A stretch of DNA of 64,000 nt from Coprinopsis marcescibilis (lineage: Eukaryota; Basidiomycota; Agaricomycetes; Agaricales; Psathyrellaceae): positions 1,178,001 through 1,242,000 of the forward strand of contig ML210147.1 of NCBI GenBank assembly GCA_004369085.1. Reading direction: 5' to 3'. The notes beneath the pieces were generated by a model. That model saw only the letters and a list, made by a program, of their open reading frames with translations, did not search any database and was not told the origin of the DNA. Below are positions 31,406-42,830 of this stretch, piece after piece. The position numbers and the translations under genes are program-made. How positions within the stretch are numbered: the first letter of the stretch is position 1; each line of letters begins with the position of its first letter.

Positions 31406-33180
31406 TTTATGTGTATACTGGCTTATTCGTAGGGAACTTTTGGAATACTTCATCATCCAACATCAGAATGTATATCGAGGGAACGAGATCGGATTTAGCG
31501 GCCGACCAGGCCAGTCACCGATGACCATCGGCCAATGATCGCAACGGCTTTCCTCCCACCACGGCTAGTGTATCCTTGCCTTCCGCTTTCCGAGTGCAAT
31601 CCGAATTTTCTTCCCTCTCACCACAATCTTTTTCTGTTGCCAATGACTCGACTTTCGCATCACGAAACTGAATGGGCAAGATGACGAGCTAGTATTGCGA
31701 CCATGACACCACAAGACCAACACCCCATTTGTGCTATCATTAGCAAGATTCCATATATGTACGACAACACCTCGTTTGCAAAATCATTAGCAAGATTCCA
31801 TATACAGAAAAGCCCAGACTCCATGCAAGATCCCTTTTGTCGAGAATCGAGATTCTGTTCAGAGATGGGAAGATGCAGAAGTTTTGTCACCATGTCTATG
31901 GGGAAGGAAGAGAAGACTAGGATCCTAGTGCAGCGCTCGAGGGTGAAGATGTCGAGATGTGGTCGGACTGCTCCTTCCTTGGCTGGCACCCGAGGGTACC
32001 ATCACTATTGGCCGTCAACGAGAGTCTCCGACCGACGCTGTAACACCCACCTGCATGCCCGCCCGGATCATGGATTGGGTTTGGGATTTGCGGTGGCCAG
32101 CATGCGTAAACTGTTCCAAAACGATCAGGACGCGCTTCGCTTCGTATCAGTGGTGGCCAAGGGTTTCTACGTCTACATTGTCCGCCCGAGGCTTGGAATG
32201 AACTGTAATGGCAAGCTTCTTCCAGATTGACAAACCAGTTTGTGTATCCCCGAAGGCGTGTCCACCGAAGAAGACGCATGGGAGATTTGTAGTAAGGGTC
32301 TTGGAAGTTGTCATGTTCTATGTCTCTAATGTGCTCTTTTGCTTCAGGTTGCAGTATAAGGACATACGGCGTTCCGATGGAGAGAATTTTTTCTCCCTCC
32401 CACAGATACACTATCCTCCTGTCTCGTCGGCATAGCGGGCTATTTCGCTCTAGTAACGGGTGTCATACATATCAGATAACCCTTGCTTTCGTGGTTAGTC
32501 CTGCATCATGGGACTTTCTCGTACGTTCTAAATCAAGTCGTCGAGTCCGATGTACAAGGAGGTCGTTGCAGGAGTTGCCTGCGTTCCTGACTCCTGGAGC
32601 TGATTTCAAATTCCAGATTCTTGACAACTTTTACAAAGCCACTTGCGATATCAATCTAACTTGAAATTGACATTTGAAGACGTCACCGGTGAATAGAGTC
32701 GAGTCATTCAAGAAGTTACGGTAGACCGCAGCGGTAGTGCAGCCAACAGACAACCTCCACGACACGCCGCCTCACCGCGTTTCCCGCCACCTCAGTCAGC
32801 TAAAGCCTCCATCACGATTCAGAGGGCATTCCGAACTCAAAACACGTCCAATCCAGAAACGTTCTTGCGCCTTCCAAGAAATTCCTTTCGAGGGAGCCAT
32901 CAGAGACCATCAAAACATCAGGCCTCTAGACGCGCCCGCCCACGGTCCCTTTGCCTCCGCTTACGCTCGAAGATCCGGAAAACTTGGAAATTAGATATTT
33001 TGGGAAAAGCCTACGAGAAAATATTACTGTGCCCCAATTCCTTTACGGGAGGTTGGGTATATAGTGCCCAAGCGTTTGGTTTTGTGAAAGGAAAGGCCTA
33101 GTCGTTACTCCCCTCCAGTTTTCAAACCTGGCCGCTGCCTTGCGTTTTCCGCTACCTTTTGACTTCGACGCGTGCTCAAC
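31406..33180. other. Long intergenic stretch with a 22-base direct repeat; no supported gene
   Basis: 1775 bases downstream of HAS1 and upstream of the arrestin-like gene. Frames of 164-175 codons at 31703-32230 (+) and 31917-32411 (-) overlap each other and show no domain. They may be remnants. A perfect 22-base sequence, ATCATTAGCAAGATTCCATA plus TA, occurs at 31736-31757 and again at 31783-31804. Confidence 0.4.
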
Positions 33181-35276
33181 ATGACGCACACCATCAACAA
33201 CGCTCTGCCCTCTTGTTCCTCTTCCTCATTGTTTTCGTCGTCGTACTCGACGAACGCCACCCCGCCACAACCAGTCTCGACAATGCAGTTTTCAAAGTCT
33301 CTCCCACCCTATACGCCTTCGCCACCTGCGCCGTCCTACTCTGACCAGCCCAGCACCGGCGAGCAATCCCTGCAGTACACCCCTCGCGTCGGCCGCGCCT
33401 ACGTCCTCCCCGACTCGACATATGTAAAGCAATTCGGCAGGTACTCTGTGGTGTTCCTCAACCAAGAGCAAGACGCTCGCATTCCCACATACAGGCAGGA
33501 TGCACTCGTGAGCGGATATATCGAGTTGCCTCTATGCGGCCTTGATCGCGTGACGGAAGTGTCGGTCTTGGTGCGTGCCTTGCTCGTCCTACGTTATTCA
33601 TTCCTTGGATACTGATGTGACGTCTCCATCCTTATCTAATTCCCGTATATGCATCTGTATTACATTTGCATTTCACGGATGACAGATCGAGGGAAGGCTC
33701 GACTTGTCCATTGCTGGCACGCACACAGACTCTGTCAAGACTATGCATTCTACGACTGTCTTATGGAAGAAGCCTCGACATTCTCATCCATCTGTCGATG
33801 GCGAATCCACCGCAACCTGCCCGACGACTGTTCAGTTCGCTATCCCCACCGGCCGCAGCTTTGTCGACGCGGATGGGGAGACGCAACCGCTCCCGCCTAC
33901 CTTCCAAACCCTGGATTTCATAGAGTCAGGGCTGTTCGCCCGGAGCTCCTATCGTCTTCGTTTTACTGTCAAGTGTGCTCCAAAGCTGGGGCCAAGGATT
34001 GCATTGTTGGAGAAGACTAAACAGTACGTCTATTCATTCGAATTTCCTCTTTCACTGCGTTCGTCGTCCTTTGCCTCTTGGCAGAAGCCTTGGGATAGGG
34101 GCTTCTCTTGGCGTGTCTCCTGCCAAGCCGCTGTCATTTCAGTTCGGATTATCCTCGGTCACATGCTAACCTGGGCGTCTATCTGTAGTTTCTTCGTCCC
34201 GTTCGATTATCGACCAAGAACGAGGAGTCAACATCCAGCAAGTCGCGACCCGACTAGTCTCGCATCGATCAAGGCCTTGCCCGATGATTGGTTTCAGTCG
34301 ACATCCACTGTTGAAGTCCCGGCAACATATTCGGATGGAAGGAAATTTGAACCTGTTACCGCTAATGTGAGCTCCCCATGGTTGTGGGCTGGTGATATGA
34401 GCTGACTATGTGCGCCTTCACTAGCTGCTCATTCCCAATCCGAGGGTGTATGCGTTGGCGGACTCCATTCCATTCCATTTCCAGCTTTCGGGGACGGTGA
34501 ATTCGTTGAGGGCATTGGTCGCGCCAGATACTCTCCAGGCCTCCCAGTATGCTGCTCCACCTGCTCCAGTCGGGATCCCACGGACCCCTAGATCTCTTTT
34601 CCAAGCCAATGGCTCTTCCGAATCGACAACAGGTCGCTCATGTGATCGTTCCGACTCCCGCTCACGTTCGAGATCCCCCTCTTTCAAGCACCCCCGATCC
34701 CCCTCTCGTCCATCCACAGCCTCTTCCTCCTCGCCGCCTCCCCAACGCCATTGCATCAAAAAGCTGCAAGGGCAGTTCAGCACCTCTGGTTCCCTGCGCG
34801 TGTTCCTTTTGCGGCAGATCCGGGTGGAGGTGAGGGGCAAGGTGCGCGTGCAGAACGCGATTATTGGGGAAGCGCGGTTGGAGGCTGTTCCTCCGCCTGT
34901 TGGTGCGGATGATGGGCCTGGGAGGCAGGAGTATTTGAGCTGGGTGGGGAGGGTTGCGTATGGGGATTTGGGTGTTGGAGGGGGTGGGGTTGGCGCGGGG
35001 TTGGGACTTGCGGGTGGGAATGAGAATGGGAATACGAATAATGCGAATGTGAATGCGGGTGGGGTGGATGGAGTTGGCCAGCCGCAGGGCGTTGCGAGGA
35101 ATTTGAATCCAGAGATGGATGTTGGTGGGTTCCATGTTGGGAATCATTTGAAGGTTAATGATTTCGTGGCGCTGAGTGTGGGGTCGCAGAATCCTCCGTG
35201 GAAAGATGTGGTGTCTAGTATTGGGATCAAGTTCGTGACGGAGAGCTGGGATGTGGATTATGAGAATGGGGTTTAG
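33181..35276 (+). CDS. Arrestin-like protein, 585 aa
   Basis: Four exons (33181-33570, 33686-34023, 34189-34366, 34425-35276) with all phases closing. A Ser/Pro-rich leader of about 65 residues precedes beta-strand-rich sequence typical of an arrestin N fold: VSGYIELPLCGLDRVTEVSV, then IEGRLDLSIAG, then the buried-strand pair VQFAIPTGRSF and YRLRFTVKC. The C-terminal half has an arrestin-C-like strand set (YALADSIPFHFQLSG) interrupted by Ser/Arg-rich and Gly/Asn-rich low-complexity stretches, ending in IGIKFVTESWDVDYENGV. Fungal arrestin-related proteins act as adaptors, often for ubiquitin ligases at membranes. PPxY motifs are not obvious, so that role is only inferred. Confidence 0.65.
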
Positions 35277-35893
35277 GTTTTGCCTTCGTCTTCGTCTTTC
35301 GGGTTTCTCGTATTGTTTTTCGACCTTGGGATTTTTGCAGTCGGTTTTTGGTGTTTCGGTGGCCCTGGTTTTCATTTAAAAGCTTTTTATCGTTTATTGA
35401 TTGATAGCAAAAGTATTATCTCTTTGGACTCTGTCCTTTCGCATTTCACATCTGCATCTTAGCGTATAAAGCAATCATTGGACTCTATCTGATATCTATG
35501 CACATTGTTAGTACATATTATGCTATCCTCCATGCCACATATACTATTAGTTAACTGCTCCAGAAAGTAACGACACTGCCGTTTAGGTTTTCCGAGCCCT
35601 TCAATTGTTGCCACTCCGCCTTGCCCGTGTTTCATGATTGTCCCACGCCGAGCAAGGAGCGGCGCGCTCGAGGACTATGTACTTTGATCAGTTCCCTACC
35701 CTTAGTCATTGCCTCGAGCGCACTGCGCAGCAGTCAAGAATGAAATTAACCCCAAATCCCCCAGGCCATCGTGGCATCGATTCTAAACCAAACGCGACGA
35801 GCTTGAAGCAGTACGCAAGAGAAAAGGATGGAATCGCAGCGTCCGGAAGATAGAACGGCACATCAGACTGGGAATCCGTTTCTGCCTCCATCG
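35277..35893. other. Intergenic; no gene seen
   Basis: 3' flank of the arrestin-like gene and promoter of the plus-strand DUF6535 gene. Confidence 0.45.
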
Positions 35894-38308
35894 ATGTCGG
35901 ACCAAGTGAGTGGTTTTCTAACCGCTCTGGACCCACGTTGACTTCTGCACCTACTAGACAGGATCTCAGGATAGTGGTGGGGCAGTTATTGACGTGATCG
36001 AGTTGGAAGGGCGGGCGAATGAGGATGGAAATGATACTGCATACGGTAAAGGAAGGTCTCGAAAGGTGAGTGATCTATACTACTAAGAAGGTCATCCTGG
36101 ATCTCTAAGCGACGGTCAAACAGACATCGAGCTGGCAAAGGACTCCGAAAGAGAAATCCACACCAGATGTCGGTGGAGAAAAGGTTGGGATTATTGGTCG
36201 GATCTGTGTTTGTGAGATGGGCATTGACACATTCGCTACAGGACGTGCCTTGGACGAGTGGTTCGCCACGGCGATACACTGTCAAGCAAGACATCTCATG
36301 GAAGAATACTCGGGAAGCGCTGGACCGGTACGATGAAGATATGTGCGCAGCTTGGAAGGACGATATCGACCAACTTTTGATATTCGTAAGGATCTATTCT
36401 CCCTCTATGTTTTCTTTGACTCACAAAGCTGGCAAGGCTGGTCTGTTTGCCGGCGTAGTGACGTCCTTCTCCATCGAATCTTACCAGTGGCTGAGCAAGT
36501 CCCCAGAAGACACGACAACCGAGCTCCTATCCTATATTGCCGCGCAGCTCACACCCGATGGCGACTCTCTACCGGAGGCCTTCCTCGTCGAACCATTCGA
36601 GGTATCTCCTCTTGACGTGTATATAAATGCTCTGTGGTTCCTCAGTCTTGCGCTGAGTGTGTCCACAGTGTTCATCGGTGTGCTGTGTCTTCAGTGGCTC
36701 AGGGAGTATCGGCGGGATGCTGGTCTATCCCATAAAGATGCTATCGCTCTGCGTCAGATGCGATTTGAAGGACTATCGTATTGGCAGCTGCCCAACATCA
36801 TCACATTCCTACCCCTCCTCCTCCTCTCGTCTCTCATCCTCTTCTTCATCGGTCTCCTTTGTCTCCTCTGGTCGAAGAACGTCGGGGTCGCCGCGTTTGC
36901 TACTGTCGTGATTGGAGGGGCCCTTCTCTTCATCGCCATCACATCCCTTCTCCCCACGTTGCAAATAATGTACTCTCGTAACCCTCGCCTACAGATTCCG
37001 CAGGCCCCGTTCAAGTCCCCGCTGTCTTGGGCCGTCTTAAATGTGGGTACGGTGATTGCCATGTTGTGGGGGGCCCTTCTCAGCCTGTTAAACTTTGGCG
37101 AGAAATATCTATCGTGGATGTCCCCTGCAATGTTGCACGACAGTTGGGTCGATTACGACCTATGGTGGCGTCGGGCGAGAGACGCAGTCAGTTTTCGAGG
37201 CCATGTCCCTGCGGAAGTTCGGGATGGAGCAGACCTCATGAAGGCGGTTCAATGGAGTGGCACCAGCCTCAATCAAACGCACGACCCCGACAACCTCGAC
37301 TTGGTATATCCCGCGTATTCTCTATTCACCGCCGACTACGATGCCAAGCTACTCGGTGAAGACTGGGAACTCGATATTTTGAAAAGGCTGAAAGGAAGCG
37401 AGACGATGGACGAACTCGTGGAGCTCGGTGCACATTGGGAAGATAGCGATGATGCAGGAAAGCAGGACTTGATTCTATCCGCCTTCCTCCGTCTTCACAT
37501 AAATACCCATCCTTCTCTAAGGGCCGGATATGTGGAAGCTATAATCCGCAGCCTCAACACTTTGGAATCCTATAATTCCGTGCTCTGCAAGTGGCTCGGC
37601 GAGATTGTCGTGGAACTGAACGGCAACGTCAACCTGCTCAATCATACCCTCCTACTCCCGCAACATAGCAGCCGAAATGCCCAGGTAGTCGATCTTTCAC
37701 GCAACCTGTGGGCAGAGACGCCCACGGCATTTCCCCATGATCGACGCCTGGTTGTCCAACTTGGGATGTGCGTCCGGGATCTGCTTAGGAACGATAATCT
37801 GCAAACCAAACTCGACGTTGGAGATCGTTCCATAGACTCTTCGGCCGCCATCCCGTGGAACCTCTTGGACTATCTGTTCAACAAATGTGGAGATGGGGTA
37901 GCTGGAGAGGATGAAGAGGCTTCCAAAGATCCTTGGAACCTCATTCTCGCGCTCGACATTATCGGTTCACTTGAAGGATGGATGGTCTCCCCGTCTGAGG
38001 AGGGAGTTATGTCGGATCGATTTATGATCTGCATCGAAGGTGTTTTAGGAGTTCTTCCACTCCAGACACTGATGCCCCTGCTTTCTGGAGTGCCGGGAGC
38101 TTCTTCGTCCTCCTCGGACTCTGATCAGCCATCAGTGGCTCCTGTACCGGTTGCAAGCCCCGATTGGACCATCTTGGTCCGGTTTATTCGCTATTTGGAC
38201 GAGTTTGTGGTAGGGGTTATGAGAGTCTACCCGGAATTCCTGCCGCCCCAAGCACTTGGCAAATGGCGAGCCTTGCTGGGCTCAATAGGGAGTGGTGCAA
38301 CGGGTTAG
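35894..38308 (+). CDS. DUF6535-family membrane protein, intact copy (731 aa)
   Basis: Five exons (35894-35905, 35958-36065, 36124-36183, 36242-36385, 36437-38308) give 731 aa starting MSDQ. The family core KQDISWKNTREALDRYDEDM then AAWKDDIDQLLIF is followed by the junction AGLFAGVVTSFSIESYQWLS. Three hydrophobic segments come next (ALWFLSLALSVSTVFIGVL; IITFLPLLLLSSLILFFIGL; FATVVIGGALLFIAITSLLP), then a helical C-terminal domain ending LVRFIRYLDEF then GKWRALLGSIG. It is a paralogue of the minus-strand gene at 10614-13023, with two exons of identical length. It has one extra short exon (60 bases) that the other copy lacks. The biochemical role of DUF6535 is unknown. Confidence 0.82.
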
Positions 38309-39320
38309 TTAAAGTTGACACCTTTGGCCGAAATGGACTTGAACGTTGACGTAGAGAATGGGCCATTAGTTTCTCATATATTTACGATGTTCACCAAGTA
38401 TTATTAAAATTCAAGCCAGATCTAATGCGGAGGGTTGGCTGACATAGTTTTGACTCTCCAAGAATATTTTCACTTTGCTTTTTGAACGACTTGAATGGGC
38501 GCTAATTTGACCACAGACTTCAAAGAGAGCAATACGATCAGAGATGTACACGTCGAGATCAAATTTGGAAGATCAAGCCCTGGGCCATCCTCCAGCGAGA
38601 TCAGAGCTCAAAGACGAGCTATCAAAACAACCTCTGGGTCTTAAAGGCCAGTCACTGTCAGTAGATTGGCCGTGCAAATCAGTTTCTCTAACCTGCTTAC
38701 GATCCGATGATCATGATGTCGATACTTGCAAGTCTCAAGAGTGTGCTCAAAAGCAACACAGGTCGGCAAACTCCGCGACTGCGTATTGGACAACCCCGAC
38801 AAGCCAAGATCAGCAAGGAAGAGATGCAAGACCGGATCCGGTAAGTCTGAGGAATGAGGTGCAGCCAGGATCCTATTATGTAGTCCGCGACTAATGGAGA
38901 GCGAAAAACATCCGAGTAAAGCTCAGTCGCACACGTCTCTGCAATGAAAGAAGAAAGATCTGTGACTGCACTGCCAATTGCGGCGTGTAGGATGCAAACA
39001 TATGCAAGTGAGAATGTTATCTACAAGCGAGCTAGATGCAGTGTGCGAGAAACCAGCGAATATGAAAGACAGCTAATATATGTACAACAATCACAAAAAG
39101 TGACCAAGGAGATCGATACAAATACATTGCGTACGCGTTATTTAAATGCCCAAGAAAGATGACCAAAGAGATCGATACAAATACATTGCGTACGCGTTAT
39201 TTAATGTCCAAGAAAGATGTGACTGAGACCAAGATATGTACAGTAAGAATGGGCGAAGAACACAGGATGAAGATCATGGTGGGTATGCGTGTTGGATTTA
39301 GGCATGCGGAGAGAAAAGGT
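38309..39320. other. Intergenic; no supported gene
   Basis: Between the two plus/minus 3' ends of the DUF6535 and small genes. A 116-codon plus frame at 38544-38894 has no support. The stretch holds the tandem repeat at 39102-39218. Confidence 0.4.
39102..39218. repeat. Tandem duplication of a 58-59-base unit
   Basis: Two adjacent copies, 39102-39160 and 39161-39218, differ by only a few bases. Both contain GATCGATACAAATACATTGC followed by GTACGCGTTATTTAA and end CAAGAAAGAT. The near identity implies a recent duplication. It lies just outside the inner end of the right arm. Confidence 0.9.
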
Positions 39321-42300
39321 TTACGTTGAAGCGAAAGAGAAGTGCGTCATTGGCGAGCGCGACACAGCGTTGATAGTTTGGGTGACAGCCTTCAAGAACC
39401 CCTGAGGAGAAGAAACAACGAGACAACAAGGCCTACATCAGCCCTGCCCTTGGTGAGAGTTAGAGAGGTGACGACAAACCTTGACCAAGCGCGATTGGTT
39501 TCGACGTTTTCGACGTTGTTGGTGTTCGGACCCACTACCCTCAGGCTCGTCATCAGCTGGCCTGTTTCTCTGGATCATCTTTAGTAAAGGCTGCGTAACA
39601 AAAAAGAAGAAAACCCGGCTCACTGGAAGTAAAAGACGTTGTCGAGGGCACGGGTGGGCAAGCTTGATATCAATGCCCCGTTTTTTGGCAGCATCAGAGA
39701 CCAGGACAGTTGTGAAAGAAGGGAATGGGAGATGTAGTCTGTTGGAGGGCTGTTTTCGTGTCATAAAATCAAATTTTGCAGCCATGGTAGCCGAGAGAAG
39801 GGAGAATGAAGGGGAGAGGAGGAGAGGAGAAGACGGGGCCCAGCGAAGGGTATTTTAAAGTGGCAGACGATTGAAGAACATTTTCGAAAGTCCGCTTTTG
39901 AAAACGGGGTGCTTCCAGGGTCCCAGGAGCGAGCTGCCACCCCGATTGATTGCCCTAAAATTTAACGGGATGTACTATGTTTACGTGACACCTTAATCCT
40001 GAATATGTCCTGAGCCACTTGTCAGCCGTTTCCTGCTATCCATCCGCGGATGCCCACATTTGCCAACCTTGCTTAGCCAAATTATCTCTTCGCAGTTCAA
40101 CTGAGATTGAGTTGAGACGAAAGTCATCCAAAGGATAGGTTTTGATGTTAGACTTGTTGACAACATCACCAGCAACTTTGCTTCCCGACAATCTTCCCTT
40201 CGTCCTGACACACAAACGTCTGCGACCGGTTGACCCTCCAACCTCTCAGAATGCCCAATCCACAACGCTGCGGCCATTGTTCCACTACCATTCGCCACAA
40301 CCCCTCTCGACCTCGGCCCAACATCTCCCTAATCGTCGCATCTTCTGGCAAGTAAGGAGGTCCGAGGGCGGTGGTCGACAAAAAACAACACAACGAGCCA
40401 GAGCCAGGCTCCAGCAAACCAAGTGCAGCGCCGCGCAACAATGGCTCATGTTGAGCTCCTCCGCCGCGAACCAACTTGGCAACGACTTTCCTACCACCCA
40501 ACCATCTTGGACCCCCAAGCCAACTCAAAACTCGCTCAGCTGCCTGCAAGCCGACCCACGACTGCTACAGAACCGAACAAGTGTTCGACAAGGGTAGCAT
40601 CCGTTGCCTGTCACCCGTCGTCGCTCGAGTGAGCAAGCCAGGTGTGGCTTCACAAGTCGGGATATGGTGATGCTTCCATCCCCCTCTCCCGGATTGGCGA
40701 GGAGCAAGAGAGCAGGCCGTTGCGCTGCCAGTGCTGGGACACCAACCGCCGGTCAATTCAAATGCTCATCCCGACATCGATCCCATTTTCAAAACTGCTG
40801 GACACCAGGAGGCGCGCGAGGGCAGGTTGAAAACGCCCCATTTGGTTATACCCTCGAACCCTCTCCCATCGAAGAACCCTTTGCCATCTTGTTGGTTGAA
40901 GCACATAGGTATTTGGCGGCTCAATTATGGAAAATTCGCTCCGGTTACCCAACTCGTTTTCAGGATCTTCCTCCGCTGGGTGCGTGTAATCGAATCGACA
41001 CTCGGGCATACAGTGATATTTTGATACACAGCAGCAATGTCATGCCTTGATGCCCAAGCGACGGCAAGGCCAGTCAAGTCTGCCCACTGAATGCCCAACC
41101 TGCCCTCCAGAGTCCAGGCCCGCTCCCTGCCCCCCCATCCCCGGACACCCCTCCCCTCCCACGTGTCGAGTGCGACGGGGTCACATGACAAACATAAATA
41201 ATCCACGCGGTGAGCCAAAAATCACCTTTCCCTAGAACCAGATGAGAACGACTGAATTGAAACATTGTACATGGCACCTTGTGTGACAAAATTGACTTTT
41301 CAATGTCCCCAAGAGACCAGCCAAGATCAAGACCGCGAGGAGAGCCGGCTAGAGAAAGAATAAGACTACACGACGACCCATTGACCAAGATATCGACTTG
41401 GCGCGCAAATCCAGAAGCAGCTCTTCAGAAGATCTGAGTGTGGTTCAACATCGTCAACAACTGTTTTCCAGACCAACCGCCCAAGAACACTTGCCTTGGG
41501 CATCGTGCATCCGTTGAACCGTTACAACCACCCTCGACTGAGCCTTGCGAATCAGGCTTCGGTCCAACACTCGGATGCAACACTACCGCCAGCTTGGGTC
41601 CATGTGAAACTTGAGGCTTGTTAGGTCCGAGAGGAGACAACCAGCTCCCGCAAGGTTTCAGACGCCGAGCGGACGAGGAATTGCACAAATGCGCACGGAC
41701 CATTCACCGAGCCTCCGTCGACCGTCAAGAAAACATCGCCCAGAATCTTGGAATTCAAACCCCAAAGTTGTGAGAGTGTGGTCTTCGTGCCCACTCCCAT
41801 CCCCAGCTCACAATTCCAATTCGGAAAGGTGTTAAGAGGGAGTCCTCCGTCTGGCGTCGAATGATGGCTCGATTCAAAGACCCGCTCAACGGCGAATATT
41901 CGTTGGTAAGAACAAGGACTGATGTTGTGTTTTTTCGACCGACGACCAAGAGGACCAGCAACAAGATCTCCAAGCGTAAGGATAATTCGTTTAGAGAAAC
42001 ATTCCAGGAACCAAGGTAGTTGAATTTTGGCTCCAGATCAAGTTTCCCCAGGTGTCCAGGCCAGCTGGTCGAGGAAGGAAGGCTCACATGAGTTCGATGG
42101 TTCTACCTCATTTCTGTTCGGTTTTCTCGTTGTCGAGGTAGGTTGTCGGTTGTTGTCGTTAAGGTTGGTTGTTTCGTTGTTTTCGTTGAGGTTGGTTGGT
42201 TGAAAGGCAATCTGGAGTTGAACACCACGCCATGATGCACTGACTTCAGGCTGCTCAACTATCTCGCCTTCCATGGTAGATGTCTTCCGTCATGGATTTG

Positions 42301-42830
42301 ACCCTTGCTAGTCCTGGGATACACTATTTCAACCTTGTAAGCCTTCACCTCAGAAGATATACCGTTATCGTGACTTAACTTTCCAAAGGTGCTGATCGTC
42401 GCTGTCCAACTCCCACCAAACGCTACAGCCAACAAAACCCGCGCCAAGTCAAGACAATGCAGACGACGATAGCTTCATGTGTTCCACCATAGCGTCGAGC
42501 AAGAGAAATTCGAGCTGCCTCCTAAGGAAACCGATTTTCGGGATGAAGAGAAACGCGAAGGATGTGGTTCAGCGCTGAGCGGGAATATTTGCGAATGTCT
42601 CGGCTCTGGCCGAAACGCTCTTCACGCCCTGGACAAGGTCTTCCTTACCCTCCAGTATTCTCATTGTACCCATTTCCTCCTCGATATAATCAAATCATCT
42701 ATGAATCTCCTATAAATCTTTGGCCCTAGACGCAATACGAAGAAGACAGCGATATCGGGGCTTTGAGTCCCTTTTGCAAGACCACTGGCATGTCCAACAA
42801 ATCTTGAGCTAACCTTTCTCTGAATGGTTT
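39300..42830 (-). repeat. Right arm of the diverged inverted segmental duplication
   Basis: Reverse-complement counterpart of about 13720-17500 with the same internal order. Relative to the left copy it has lost the second exon of the small gene. It also carries an expanded run of AACCAACC/AACGACAAC-like units at about 42125-42200 where the left copy has only a short version. Apart from the small gene at 39321-39785, reading frames similar to the left arm are broken. An ancient gene remnant is one reading: the frame at 42500-42570 (FELPPKETDFRDEEKRE) matches YELPQKEIDFLDEERRA on the left arm. Confidence 0.8.
39321..39785 (-). CDS. Small basic protein of an unrecognised family, right copy (128 aa)
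   Basis: Two exons on the minus strand, 39785-39480 and 39401-39321, joined in phase 0. Compared with the left copy the conserved parts are TRKQPSNRLHLPFPSF, SDAAKKRGIDIKL, PRQRLLLP, GSGSEHQQRRKRRN and the last exon LKAVTQTINAVSRSP. The second left-arm exon is missing: a deletion has joined the 5' end of the old first intron to the 3' end of the second. This leaves 33 bases that stay in frame and read VSRVFFFFVTQ, too short to be an intron. The acidic run of the left copy is also shorter here. About 150 bases upstream are conserved with the left copy. No domain known. Confidence 0.6.

Noticed and set aside
30587..31456. 289-codon minus-strand frame
   Set aside because: Lies antisense over HAS1 exons 5 and 6; it is open only because of codon bias in the real gene.
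31703..32230. 175-codon plus-strand open frame
   Set aside because: Overlaps a frame of similar size on the other strand, has no domain, and its composition does not look coding.
34662..35375. 237-codon minus-strand frame rich in Ile and Pro
   Set aside because: Antisense to the Gly/Asn-rich low-complexity exon of the arrestin-like gene.
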